A stretch of 64,000 nucleotides of DNA from UBA6115 sp012514225 (GTDB lineage: Bacteria; Bacillota; Clostridia; Christensenellales; Aristaeellaceae), in the NCBI GenBank assembly GCA_036756425.1, contig DAIOLC010000006.1:1-64000 (forward strand), given 5' to 3'. The translations under genes were made by a program, and so were the position numbers. The notes under the pieces are model-generated. The model was not told where the DNA came from and did no database searches. It was given only the letters and a program-made list of their open reading frames with translations. Positions 1-7,575 of this stretch are shown here, piece after piece (position 1 is the first letter of the stretch; every line of letters begins with the position of its first letter).

Positions 1-29
1 AAGAAGGATGAGCGTGTCAATAAAAGGAA

Positions 30-54
30 CGCGCCGGCATGCCGCCGGCGCGTC
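30..54. repeat. Locus hairpin X, copy 1
   Basis: Perfect 10-bp inverted repeat (ACGCGCCGGC at 30-39, complement at 45-54) with loop ATGCC. The same stem recurs at 275-299 and 482-506, so the left edge of the window carries three copies of one hairpin separated by two different spacer units. No T-run follows this copy, so it is not a complete intrinsic terminator by itself. Confidence 0.85.
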
Positions 55-274
55 AGTGTGTCAAAGAAGTGTCTGCGGACACTTCTTTGATTAAGCAGGA
101 ACGGGAATTTCTGCCTGTTCGGCATCGCTATGCTTGCCTCACGGCCAGCAGAAATTCGCGGAAATGTTTTGTCTAAAGCCAAAACCCGCGGCACCGCACA
201 TGTCGCTGCCGCGGATTACCATCAGAGGGCTTCGCCCTCCGATACCTCCCATGAAATGGTTTTTTGACAGTCTG
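55..274. repeat. 3'-UTR-type spacer unit A
   Basis: This stretch fills the space between the first and second copies of hairpin X. It opens with a 13-bp stem (61-73 with 78-90, loop TGCG) and closes with GGTTTTTTGACAGTCTGA. Unit B has a similar opening stem and an almost identical closing string, but the middle differs. Smaller palindromes sit inside it, for example around the GGGCTTCGCCC motif near 228-238. I see no credible gene here. I read it as a structured, probably transcribed, non-coding repeat belonging to a gene left of the window. That is inference. Confidence 0.6.
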
Positions 275-308
275 ACGCGCCGGCATGCCGCCGGCGCGTC
301 AGACTGTC
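266..308. repeat. Locus hairpin X, copy 2 (long palindrome)
   Basis: Perfect 19-bp inverted repeat (266-284 with 290-308, loop ATGCC) that contains the 10-bp hairpin X core at 275-299. T residues before it and A residues after it extend the pairing, so each strand reads an A-run after the stem. It therefore lacks the U-tract of an intrinsic terminator. Confidence 0.85.
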
Positions 309-481
309 GAAAAAGGTCTGCGGACCTTTTTCGATTCGGAGGATGGCTGCGGAATGTTTTCGCTGTTCGCGAGAACGCCCCGCGCGTCCGGCAGCGCCGG
401 ACGACACGATGACAATCGGTGGGCTGCCGCCCCCCGTAGCCCCCTGCATCAAAGTCTGTAGTAAGGTTTTTTGACAGCCCG
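300..481. repeat. 3'-UTR-type spacer unit B (dispersed repeat)
   Basis: About 172 bp of this unit (299-470) match the reverse complement of 62634-62806 at roughly nine positions in ten or better, by eye. It contains a stem around 309-333 (GAAAAAGG and complement) and a run of C and G blocks near 421-450. It is bracketed by copies 2 and 3 of hairpin X. A short reading frame on the minus strand (222-452) is shared with the distant copy only because the DNA is shared, so I do not call it a gene. Confidence 0.8.
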
Positions 482-510
482 ACGCGCCGGCATGCTGCCG
501 GCGCGTTTTT
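482..510 (+). terminator. Hairpin X copy 3 with T-run: plus-strand terminator
   Basis: Ten-bp GC-rich stem (482-491 with 497-506, loop ATGCT) followed by TTTTT at 506-510. It is a standard intrinsic terminator on the plus strand. No plus-strand gene precedes it inside the window, so it most likely ends a transcript entering from the left. In the other direction (end of the sugar permease gene) no T-run follows the stem. Confidence 0.7.
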
Positions 511-522
511 CCTCCTGTGTGT

Positions 523-1725
523 TCAGGCCGATTTCGCGACGCGCGAGCGCACGTCGAAGGCCACGGCGAGGATGAAGATGATGCCCTTGATGATGTACTG
601 GTAGGTGATGCCGATGCCGGTGAGGTTCAGGCCGTTGGTCAGCGACATGATGACGAAGGCGCCGATGATGGAGTTGGTGACCCGGCCGATGCCGCCGGTG
701 GTGGACACGCCGCCGATGTAGCAGGACGCGATGGCGTCCAGCTCAAAGCCGCTGCCGGCCGTCGGCGTGGCGGACTGCAGGCGGGAGGTGAAGAGGATGC
801 CGCCCAGGGCGGACAGCATGCCCATGGAGGAAAAGACAATCAGCAGGATGCGTTGGGTGTTGACCCCGGACAGCAGCGCTGCCTCCCGGTTGCCGCCGGT
901 TCCGTAAATGTGGCGGCCCAGGCGGGTGTTTTTCATCATGAAGTTGTAAATCAGCGCGATGAGCAGCACCACCATGATGGTCCAGGAGATGCCGCGGTAC
1001 TCCGCCAGCACGAAGACCAGCAGGCCGACCGCGGCGCAGAGGATGGCGACCTGGCCCAGGAACACCGGGAAGGAATGCGTCGGGAAGCCGTATTTGAGCA
1101 GGTTGCGCCGCTGCTTGAACTGGAAGTACACAATCAGCACGATGAACACCGCCCCGATGAGCAGCGACAGGCCGTGCAGCCCGCCCACTTGGAAGACCGG
1201 GGGCAGGAACCCGTTTGAAATCTGGTTGAAGGTTTCGTTTTTAACCAGGATGGTCCCGCCGGACTCCGTCATCAGGGACAGCATCCCCCGGAAGATGAAC
1301 TGGCCGGCCAGCGTGGTCACGAAGGCGGGCACCCGGAGTTTGCCGATGATGAGCCCGATGAGCAGGCCCATCAGGGTGCCGATGGCCAGGGTGACCAGGA
1401 TGACGGCGAAGGTGCCCATGTCCCGGGTCAGGAACCGGGCGGCGACGGCGCCCAGGAAGCCGGCCGCGAAGCCCACGGACAGGTCGATCTGGCCGATGAT
1501 GAGCACCAGCGTCATACCCACCGCCATCACCGCGACGTAGCCGGTCTGGTTGACCAGGTTGGTGATGTTGCGCGCCGACAGGAAGGCGCCCTGGGTGGTG
1601 ATGGAAAACACCAGGAACAGCGCCGCCAGGGCGAGGTACATGGCATAGTTCCTGACGTTGTTTTTCAGCAGGTGCCAGATTTCCTGGGGCAGGCTTCCGG
1701 TTTCGGGTCCGTAGGCGCGGTTCAT
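523..1725 (-). CDS. mmsB: Multiple-sugar ABC transporter permease (GguB/XylH type)
   Basis: A 400-residue integral membrane protein of the sugar-permease branch that includes RbsC, XylH and GguB. It forms the channel of a monosaccharide importer. Hydrophobic segments run through most of the protein, beginning near residues 27-45, and the conserved loop region around residues 280-310 (TGGNREAALLSGV) is present. Its length near 400 fits GguB/XylH better than the shorter RbsC. The start is preceded by GGAGGT at good spacing. It is the last gene of the isomerase - chvE - ATPase - permease operon, 45 bp after the ATPase gene. The substrate cannot be read from sequence; xylose, arabinose, glucose or galactose are family precedents. 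Confidence 0.9.
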   Translation of the reverse strand: MNRAYGPETGSLPQEIWHLLKNNVRNYAMYLALAALFLVFSITTQGAFLSARNITNLVNQTGYVAVMAVGMTLVLIIGQIDLSVGFAAGFLGAVAARFLTRDMGTFAVILVTLAIGTLMGLLIGLIIGKLRVPAFVTTLAGQFIFRGMLSLMTESGGTILVKNETFNQISNGFLPPVFQVGGLHGLSLLIGAVFIVLIVYFQFKQRRNLLKYGFPTHSFPVFLGQVAILCAAVGLLVFVLAEYRGISWTIMVVLLIALIYNFMMKNTRLGRHIYGTGGNREAALLSGVNTQRILLIVFSSMGMLSALGGILFTSRLQSATPTAGSGFELDAIASCYIGGVSTTGGIGRVTNSIIGAFVIMSLTNGLNLTGIGITYQYIIKGIIFILAVAFDVRSRVAKSA

Positions 1726-1770
1726 GCAAGTACCTCCACTGGCTGTGCGGTGCCGTCGTTTGTGCCCGGG

Positions 1771-3300
1771 TCAGGCTTCGGTCGCCATTTCCATGATTCT
1801 CTCCTGGGTCGCCCCCTGCGCCGGCAGTTCCCCGCTGATCCGGCCGGCCGACATCACGTAGATGCGGTCGCTCATCCCGAGGATTTCCAGCAGGTCGGAG
1901 GAAATCATCAGGATGGACATGCCGTTGTCGACCAGGTCGTTCATAATCGTATAGATTTCGTGCCGGGCGCCCACGTCGATGCCGCGGGTCGGTTCGTCCA
2001 GGATAAGCACGCTGGGCTGGGAGAACAGCCACTTGGCCAGGGAGACCTTCTGTTGGTTCCCGCCGGAGAGGTTGAGCACCAGCTGCGAGAGGGACGAGGC
2101 CCGGATGTCCAGGGATTTGCGGTACCCGTTGGCGGCGGAGATTTCCTCGTTCTGGTCGATGACCAGGCCGCGCAGCAGCTTTTTCAGGCTGGCGAGGGTG
2201 ATGTTGAAGCGGATGTCCTGGATGAGGATGAGCCCCTTGCCCTTGCGGTCCTCCGACAGGTAGGCCAGCCCCTTCTGGATGGCTTCGGAGGGCCGGTCGA
2301 GCTTCATCTTTTCGCCCTGCAGAAGGACGTCCCCGCCGGTCACCTTGTAGCGCGGGGTGTTGCCGAACAGCGCCAGGGCCAGCTCCGTCCTGCCGGCGCC
2401 CATCAGGCCGGCCAGCCCGACGATTTCGCCCTTGCGCACGCTCAGGGAGACGTTTCGGAGCACCTCCCGCTGGGTCGTCGGGCTCACGGCGGAAAGGTTC
2501 CGGACTTCCAGCACCGTCTCCGTCCCGGGCGCCCCTACGCGGGGCGGGTAGACGTTCTCGAACACGCGCCCCACCATCAGGCGGATGATTTCCCGCTCGG
2601 TGATTTCCCCTTTCTGCGCGTCCAGCGTGGCGACGGTGGCGCCGTCCCGCAGGACGGTCACCTTGTCGGCGATGGAAAGAACCTCGTGCAGGCGGTGGGA
2701 AATCAGGATGACGGTGACCCCCTCCTTGTCCCGCAGCTCCCGCAGCAGGCCAAGCAGGTGCGCGCTGTCGCTCTCGTTGAGCGAGGAGGTCGGCTCGTCC
2801 AGGATGAGGATTTTGGCGTGCTTGGACATCGCCGTCGCGATTTCGACCAGCTGCTGCTGCCCCACGGACAGCTCGGAGGCCTTGACCGTCGGGTTGACGT
2901 CCAGGCCGACCTTGTTGAGCAGCGCGCCGGCCTGCCGGATGGTCTCCGGCCAGTCCACCCATTTCCCCCGCATGATTTCATGGCCGAAAAAGATGTTCTC
3001 ATAGAGGGTGAAGTCGGGCACCAGGGCCAGTTCCTGGCTGATGAAGGCGATGCTGGCCTGCTCGCTGTCGCGCAGGCTCATGAAGCGCCGGGGCTTGCCG
3101 CCCAGGACGAGCTCGCCCTCGAAGCTGCCATAATGGTAGACGCCGGTCAGGATTTTGACCAGCGTGGACTTGCCCGCGCCGTTCTCGCCGACCAGGCAGT
3201 GGATTTCCCCGGGCTTGACCTTGTAATTGACGCGGTCGAGCGCCTTGACGCCCGGGAAGGTCTTGGTGATGTCCCGCATCTCCAGCAGGTATTCGGCCAT
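1771..3300 (-). CDS. mmsA: Multiple-sugar ABC transporter ATP-binding protein (GguA/XylG type)
   Basis: A 509-residue duplicated ATPase that powers the adjacent permease. The N-terminal half has Walker A GENGAGKST at residues 38-46, the signature region ELSVGQQQ at 143-150 and Walker B LILDEP near 165-170. The C-terminal half has an altered first loop (GLMGAGRTE), signature LSGGNQQK and LILDEPTRGID. One canonical and one degenerate nucleotide site is typical of RbsA/XylG-type sugar importers. The gene lies between the binding-protein and permease genes on the same strand, and its start follows a G-rich Shine-Dalgarno. The family assignment is firm; the sugar is not determined. Confidence 0.93.
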   Translation of the reverse strand: MAEYLLEMRDITKTFPGVKALDRVNYKVKPGEIHCLVGENGAGKSTLVKILTGVYHYGSFEGELVLGGKPRRFMSLRDSEQASIAFISQELALVPDFTLYENIFFGHEIMRGKWVDWPETIRQAGALLNKVGLDVNPTVKASELSVGQQQLVEIATAMSKHAKILILDEPTSSLNESDSAHLLGLLRELRDKEGVTVILISHRLHEVLSIADKVTVLRDGATVATLDAQKGEITEREIIRLMVGRVFENVYPPRVGAPGTETVLEVRNLSAVSPTTQREVLRNVSLSVRKGEIVGLAGLMGAGRTELALALFGNTPRYKVTGGDVLLQGEKMKLDRPSEAIQKGLAYLSEDRKGKGLILIQDIRFNITLASLKKLLRGLVIDQNEEISAANGYRKSLDIRASSLSQLVLNLSGGNQQKVSLAKWLFSQPSVLILDEPTRGIDVGARHEIYTIMNDLVDNGMSILMISSDLLEILGMSDRIYVMSAGRISGELPAQGATQERIMEMATEA

Positions 3301-3385
3301 CGGCGCCCCCCTGATGTGCGTTCGTTCCCAAAACTGCCGGGAAGCCCTGTTCGAACTTCCCGGCAGGCTTGCCCTCCGGCGGGGC

Positions 3386-4489
3386 TTACTTCCAGTTCAC
3401 GTAATCGTCGCCGTTGTAGACGCCGCCCTCGAAGAACACCTGGACCAGGTTGTCCCGGGTGACGGTCACCACGTCGCACTGGATGGTGGGGACGTCGGCG
3501 GCGTTGTTGTTGAAGGAGGCGTTGGTCTCCGGCACGCGGCCTTCCTTGAGCGCCCCGATGATGTCAAAGGTGGCGTCCACCAGCGCCTGGGGGTCCTTGT
3601 ACACGGTCATGGACTGCTTGCCGTCGATGAGGTACTGCACGGAGGCGGCGACGCCGTCCGCGCCGGCGATATAGACCTTCGTCACGTCCGCGTCCGCGTG
3701 GAAGGCGTCGGACAGCGCGCGGGTGCAGTCGTCATCGGCCGGCCCCAGCACGAACACGGTGCCCTTGGCGTCGCTGCCCACGGCGGTCAGGTGCGCCTCG
3801 GCCAGGGACTTGGACACGTCCATCTTCCACTCGGTGTCGATGGTCTGCATGATGGAGACCTTCTCCTCGTAGGACAAGGTGGGCTGGTCCTTGAACTCCT
3901 CCGCCTTCGGGCAGTTGCGCAGGACGAAGGTGCCGTCGGCGATGTAGGGCTGCAGGATGTTCCAGGCGCCTTCCAGGAAGAGGAAGGAGTTGTTGTCCGT
4001 AAGGGCGCCGGAATAGATGTAGAGGTTGTTGCCCTTGGAGCCGGGCTCGATCTGGTCCACCAGGTACTGCGCCTGGGACTCGGAGACCTTGACGGAGTCG
4101 AAGGTGACGTAGTAGGCGAGGTTCTTTGTGTCCATGATGAGCCGGTCATAGCAGATGACGGTGGCGCCTTCAGCGGCGGCCATGTCGACGGCTGCGGCCG
4201 CGGCGGTCGCGTCGAAGGAGCACAGCACGATGGTCTTGGCCCCCAGGCCCAGCAGGGTCTCCACGTTGGTCTTCTCCGTCGCGGAGTTGGCCTCGGAGAA
4301 CAGGATGCGCGCGTTGTAGCCACCCTCTTCGATGGCCTTGATGAACTTGGCTTCGTCACCCAGCCAGCGGGACTCCTCCCTCGTGGGCAGCACGACGCCG
4401 ACGTCCACCGTGGCGGCGAAAACGCCGGAAACGGGGAGCAGGGCGACGCACAGGATGGCGAGGCAGAGCAGTTTCAGGTTCCTTTTCAT
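3386..4489 (-). CDS. chvE: Sugar-binding periplasmic/lipid-side protein (ChvE-like)
   Basis: A 367-residue exported substrate-binding protein with a signal peptide over about residues 1-25 (positively charged start, hydrophobic core, AFA-like cleavage region). The mature part is a type-I periplasmic binding fold of the ChvE/multiple-monosaccharide class, with GVVLPTRE near the N-terminus and IAGADGVAASVQYL towards the end. I see no clear lipobox cysteine. The chosen start follows AAGGAGG at 8 bp; an upstream in-frame start at 4537 would add a non-signal extension. It lies between the isomerase gene and the ATPase gene. A hairpin at 4514-4537 precedes it and could help give the binding protein higher mRNA stability. 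Confidence 0.88.
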   Translation of the reverse strand: MKRNLKLLCLAILCVALLPVSGVFAATVDVGVVLPTREESRWLGDEAKFIKAIEEGGYNARILFSEANSATEKTNVETLLGLGAKTIVLCSFDATAAAAAVDMAAAEGATVICYDRLIMDTKNLAYYVTFDSVKVSESQAQYLVDQIEPGSKGNNLYIYSGALTDNNSFLFLEGAWNILQPYIADGTFVLRNCPKAEEFKDQPTLSYEEKVSIMQTIDTEWKMDVSKSLAEAHLTAVGSDAKGTVFVLGPADDDCTRALSDAFHADADVTKVYIAGADGVAASVQYLIDGKQSMTVYKDPQALVDATFDIIGALKEGRVPETNASFNNNAADVPTIQCDVVTVTRDNLVQVFFEGGVYNGDDYVNWK

Positions 4490-4513
4490 GTGGCTTCCTC
4501 CTTGATTTATCTC

Positions 4514-4537
4514 ATGGGCGGGCCTTGGGCCGCCCAT
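4514..4537 (-). promoter_or_regulatory. Intercistronic hairpin before chvE
   Basis: An 8-bp stem ATGGGCGG / CCGCCCAT (4514-4521 with 4530-4537) lies in the gap between the isomerase and binding-protein genes, about 25 bp before the binding-protein start. Binding-protein genes in ABC operons are often expressed above their neighbours with help from such hairpins. That role is inference, and no T-run follows the stem. Confidence 0.4.
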
Positions 4538-4592
4538 ATCGTCCGGTTGCGGGGGCCTGTGGCCGTTCGTCCGGCCGGTGGCGATGGGGGTC

Positions 4593-5942
4593 TCAGACGA
4601 CCTCGATATCCAGCAGGGCGCACAGGTCGCGGATGGGCTCCGCGTGGTCGCCGTAGCAGACCAGGACGTGCTGGCTGAAGATTTTCTGGGCGAGCTCCGG
4701 CACGCTGGTCGAGCGGGGGAACAGCTCCAGGCTGGGCAGCTGGGGCGCCGGGGGCTTCCAGCCGCACTCCTCCCATTTCATCGGCGGCCGGGCCTCCCCC
4801 GTGAACAGGTGCATGTAGTACCGGCCTTTCTTGTAGTACAGCCGCGCGCAGGTGACCGGGCCGGTCTTCACCTTGCTGACGTTGAGCAGGGAGGCGGAGA
4901 GCAGGCCGAAGGAGGTGGGTAGCATCCGCACCGCCCCGTCCGTCACGGCCCTGGGCACGAAGTCCGGCACGCCGACGAGCACGGATTCCTTGAAGAACTC
5001 GTAGTACTCCAGGTAAGGCACGGTCTGCCCCGTGAGGAAGGACAGCATCAGCTGCGTCACGTTGCCCAGGATGTCGTTCTCCGGGATGGTGGCGATGCTC
5101 CGCCAGCTGTCCAGCAGCATGAACACCATCGCGGGAGGGAAGCCCAGCAGCTTTTTCATGCCGTCCACGTCGATGAGCGTGATCGCGTCGTAGCCGCGCT
5201 GCGCGATTTTCTTGTCGAGGGCCAGCGCGTACTTGACGCCGCTGCGGATGACGGCTTCGTCACATTCCTTTTCCAGGGTCCAGTTGTCCTTTACGAACCG
5301 GACGCCCTTCTCGATTTCCTGCTCCGTCAGCGCTTCCACGCCCTGCACCATCTCCAGCATCTCGAAGGGCTCGACCTCCACGCCGATCTGGCCGCGCAGG
5401 GAGACGCCCTCGAACTGCGTGCCGTACAGCAGCATGTCCCGGTAGCCCATGGTGCCCACGCGGGCCGTCCGCAGCCGGCTGGCGGCGTGCGCGGCGCGGG
5501 CGTAGGACATCACCGCGCCGACAGGCTCCGGCTCGCCGATGACGCTGTAGACGTACTTGAAGCGGTAGTCCAGGCTTTCGAACGTGCCCCGCAGCGCGGT
5601 GGTCCCGGCCTGGTCGGCCGTGGTGACGAGGCGGTCCCCCTCGTACCAGCCGCACATCCCCCACAGGACCATCGGCAGGTGCCGGAACGCGTCCGTCACA
5701 TAGATGACCGCGTGGGTCGGAATCCAGCCCGCGACGCAGCAGATCAGGGAGGAAAACCCCTGGTTCGCGAGCTTTTCGAGGGCGGTTTTGGCGCTTTGGT
5801 ACGCCGGGTCGTCAATCACGATGCCCGCGTCCACGATGTCCACGCCGTCGCCGGACAGCAGGGCCAGCGCGCGGTCGTGTTTTTTGACCAGGCTCTCATA
5901 GGGCGTGTTGACCTCCCCGAAGCAAACGAAACCGACTTTCAT
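4593..5942 (-). CDS. L-fucose/L-arabinose isomerase family protein
   Basis: A 449-residue protein related to the FucI/AraA-type isomerase superfamily (COG2407 type), which interconverts aldoses and ketoses using a metal ion. The N-terminal nucleotide-binding-like half starts KVGFVCFGEVNTPYE, and the middle contains the typical VTLIDVD-like and acidic segments. The start at 5942 follows AGGAGGT at about 8 bp; a longer in-frame reading to 6161 runs into the promoter. It is the first gene of the operon with the ChvE/GguAB transporter, so the transported sugar is probably its substrate or is fed to the same pathway. Sequence alone does not decide between fucose, arabinose and other sugars. Confidence 0.8.
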   Translation of the reverse strand: MKVGFVCFGEVNTPYESLVKKHDRALALLSGDGVDIVDAGIVIDDPAYQSAKTALEKLANQGFSSLICCVAGWIPTHAVIYVTDAFRHLPMVLWGMCGWYEGDRLVTTADQAGTTALRGTFESLDYRFKYVYSVIGEPEPVGAVMSYARAAHAASRLRTARVGTMGYRDMLLYGTQFEGVSLRGQIGVEVEPFEMLEMVQGVEALTEQEIEKGVRFVKDNWTLEKECDEAVIRSGVKYALALDKKIAQRGYDAITLIDVDGMKKLLGFPPAMVFMLLDSWRSIATIPENDILGNVTQLMLSFLTGQTVPYLEYYEFFKESVLVGVPDFVPRAVTDGAVRMLPTSFGLLSASLLNVSKVKTGPVTCARLYYKKGRYYMHLFTGEARPPMKWEECGWKPPAPQLPSLELFPRSTSVPELAQKIFSQHVLVCYGDHAEPIRDLCALLDIEVV

Positions 5943-6017
5943 TCCGCGATACCTCCTGATGTTGTACTGGGTCGAATCCGGCGGCCTTGAGGGCGGCCGC
6001 AGCCGGAATGCATGCAT

Positions 6018-6149
6018 TAATGGAAGAAAGAAACTTATGGTGCCGGCGCTGCCGCGCTGGGAAATCCGTTTGCCTGACCGGTCGTATGATGCGCAAATCA
6101 GCAGCCATCCTGCTGAGAATCCGTCATTTTCCAGTATAATGGAAGAAAG
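6018..6149. repeat. 13-bp direct repeat flanking the sugar-operon promoter
   Basis: TAATGGAAGAAAG occurs at 6018-6030 and again at 6137-6149. The second copy overlaps the -10/spacer region of the proposed minus-strand promoter. The repeat distance (119 bp) and the position suggest operator half-sites for a sugar-responsive regulator, but no regulator gene lies next to it. Confidence 0.5.
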
Positions 6150-6161
6150 CGGATTTAGCAA
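6133..6161 (-). promoter_or_regulatory. Sigma-A-type promoter of the sugar operon
   Basis: On the minus strand TTGCTA (6156-6161) and TATACT (6133-6138) are separated by 17 bp. This gives a leader of roughly 180 nt before the isomerase start. The surrounding 5943-6421 region holds no gene; it carries this promoter, the direct repeat and the rpmE promoter. Confidence 0.6.
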
Positions 6162-6329
6162 CCGCTTTCCGGCATATGTGCCCGGGCGGCACGGGCGACG
6201 GGGATAGCAGACTTATTCCACAAGCGGGAGGACCGCAAAGGCAGGCCTTTACGCCTGGTTTTCCCTGGCGTGCATGCGGTGCCCCCGTCCGGTCCGGGTA
6301 AAGGGACCGCGTTTCCGCAAAACCTGTCC

Positions 6330-6358
6330 TTGCGTTCCGCAGCCCAGGGTGGTATCAT
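6330..6358 (+). promoter_or_regulatory. Promoter of rpmE
   Basis: TTGCGT (6330-6335) and TATCAT (6353-6358) with a 17-bp spacer lie about 60 bp before the rpmE start. The -10 matches the consensus at five of six positions; the -35 is weaker. Confidence 0.6.
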
Positions 6359-6421
6359 CTTTTTTGCGGCTCATGGTTGCGCGCCATGAATCCGGGAAAA
6401 ATGCGCGGCAGAGAGGAACCC

Positions 6422-6634
6422 ATGAAGAAGGACATCCATCCCAAATACGGCGAGGCGACGGTGCGCTGCGTGTGCGGCGAGACCTTCCAGACCGGCTCCA
6501 TCAAGAAGGAAATGCGCGTGGACATCTGCTCCAAGTGCCACCCCTTCTATACCGGCAAGCAGAAGCTGGTGGACACCGGCGGGCGCGTGGACCGCTTCAA
6601 GAAGCGCTACGAGAAGCAGACCGAGAACGCCTGA
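6422..6634 (+). CDS. rpmE: 50S ribosomal protein L31 (zinc form)
   Basis: A 70-residue ribosomal protein of the large subunit. Cysteines at 16, 18, 36 and 39 (CVC and CSKC) form the zinc ribbon of the C+ type, which in many bacteria is the form used when zinc is sufficient. The start at 6422 matches the family N-terminus (MKKDIHP), and the upstream in-frame ATG codons at 6377 and after are not needed. A strong terminator follows. The downstream DUF1385 - prmC - prfA genes are its usual neighbours in Bacillota. Confidence 0.97.
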   Translation: MKKDIHPKYGEATVRCVCGETFQTGSIKKEMRVDICSKCHPFYTGKQKLVDTGGRVDRFKKRYEKQTENA

Positions 6635-6650
6635 GGGTTGCCCGGGCGAG

Positions 6651-6686
6651 CAGGCGCCCCGCGAACGCGGGGCGCCTGCATTTTTT
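6651..6686 (+). terminator. Intrinsic terminator of rpmE
   Basis: A long GC-rich stem, CAGGCGCCCCGC with its complement (6651-6678), is followed by TTTTTT at 6681-6686. It lies 16 bp after the rpmE stop codon. Confidence 0.92.
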
Positions 6687-6888
6687 CGCTCACTTTATAT
6701 TGATACCGATTGCAGGCAGGGGAGGCACTGGCGCATCAGGCGGGGCGGATGATGTGATTCAAGGCGGTTTCGCTTTGCCGCTGCCCTTTCGGGCATCCTC
6801 CTGCCCTGCGAAACGGAGGCGGTACGCCCGGGCTCGCCACCCTGCCGGACGGCGTGCTAAAGGTTTGAAGCGGGGAATCCGTGGCGGC

Positions 6889-7419
6889 TTATTCCGCCGC
6901 CATCTCCACCAGCTTGCCCAGGGTGTTCCGGTTGCGGAAGGTCAGGGGCGTGCCCAGCTTGCGCTGGAGGAAGTTGGCGGTGAGCCGGGTGCGCGCCGCG
7001 CTGCCGGGGATGAAGGTGTATACGGCGTGACCGCCCAGGGCCAGCCGGTCCTCCCCGAAGTCGGTTTCCAGCAGGGGGGCGGCCTTCCGCGGGTCGGGGG
7101 CTTCGTTGTACAGCCCGTAGAAGACCCGCGACGGGTCCAGGCCGGGGAAGGGGTTGCCCTTCAGCGCCCGGCTGATTTCTTCCGCCGTTTTGACAACGAC
7201 CAGGATGTCCGCGCCGACGTCCTCCCGCAGCGCCTGTTCCGCCGCGGCCCGCGCCTCCTCCCGCCCCCGGGGCGTATCGACCAGCGCGTTCCCGGACTGG
7301 ATCCAGGTGCGCGCGTTCTGAAATCCCGCTTTTGCCAGCGCCTCGCGGAAGGCGGCCATGGGCACGCGGTTCTTCCCCGTCGGGCTGACGCCGCGCAGCA
7401 GCAGAATCCATCGGTTCAT
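6889..7419 (-). CDS. DUF1697 family protein
   Basis: A 176-residue cytosolic protein of the DUF1697 family. The diagnostic N-terminus (LLRGVSPTGKNRVPMAAF) and the segment around TWIQSGNALV are present. The family has no established biochemical role. The start at 7419 follows GGGAGGT at normal spacing, and the in-frame ATG at 7440 lacks this support. The gene is isolated on the minus strand between rpmE and the DUF1385 gene, so it probably has its own transcript. Confidence 0.85.
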   Translation of the reverse strand: MNRWILLLRGVSPTGKNRVPMAAFREALAKAGFQNARTWIQSGNALVDTPRGREEARAAAEQALREDVGADILVVVKTAEEISRALKGNPFPGLDPSRVFYGLYNEAPDPRKAAPLLETDFGEDRLALGGHAVYTFIPGSAARTRLTANFLQRKLGTPLTFRNRNTLGKLVEMAAE

Positions 7420-7502
7420 GGGCGACCTCCCTGGCGGCACCGCGCCTGCCGGATGTTTCAGGCGGATGATACCGCCCCGGACGGGGCTTCAGACGCCCGG
7501 CC

Positions 7503-7530
7503 TTGTTTCCGGGGCGGGTTGGGGTATAAT
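7503..7530 (+). promoter_or_regulatory. Promoter of the DUF1385 - prmC unit
   Basis: A perfect TATAAT at 7525-7530 is preceded by TTGTTT at 7503-7508 (16-bp spacer). It lies about 45 bp before the proposed TTG start. Confidence 0.7.
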
Positions 7531-7575
7531 AAAGGACACGCGCGGCGGGTTTGCCGCGGGTTTTGGGAGGTTGTT

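Noticed and set aside
266..308. The long palindrome as an intrinsic terminator
   Set aside because: Both strands read A-runs, not T-runs, after the stem.
222..452. A small minus-strand frame similar to one at 62654-62989
   Set aside because: The resemblance follows from the shared repeat DNA. There is no Shine-Dalgarno, and the frame runs through palindromes and differs at its ends.
30..506. The regularly repeated palindromes as a CRISPR array
   Set aside because: Spacers are about 180-220 bp, share their ends with one another, and no cas genes are nearby.
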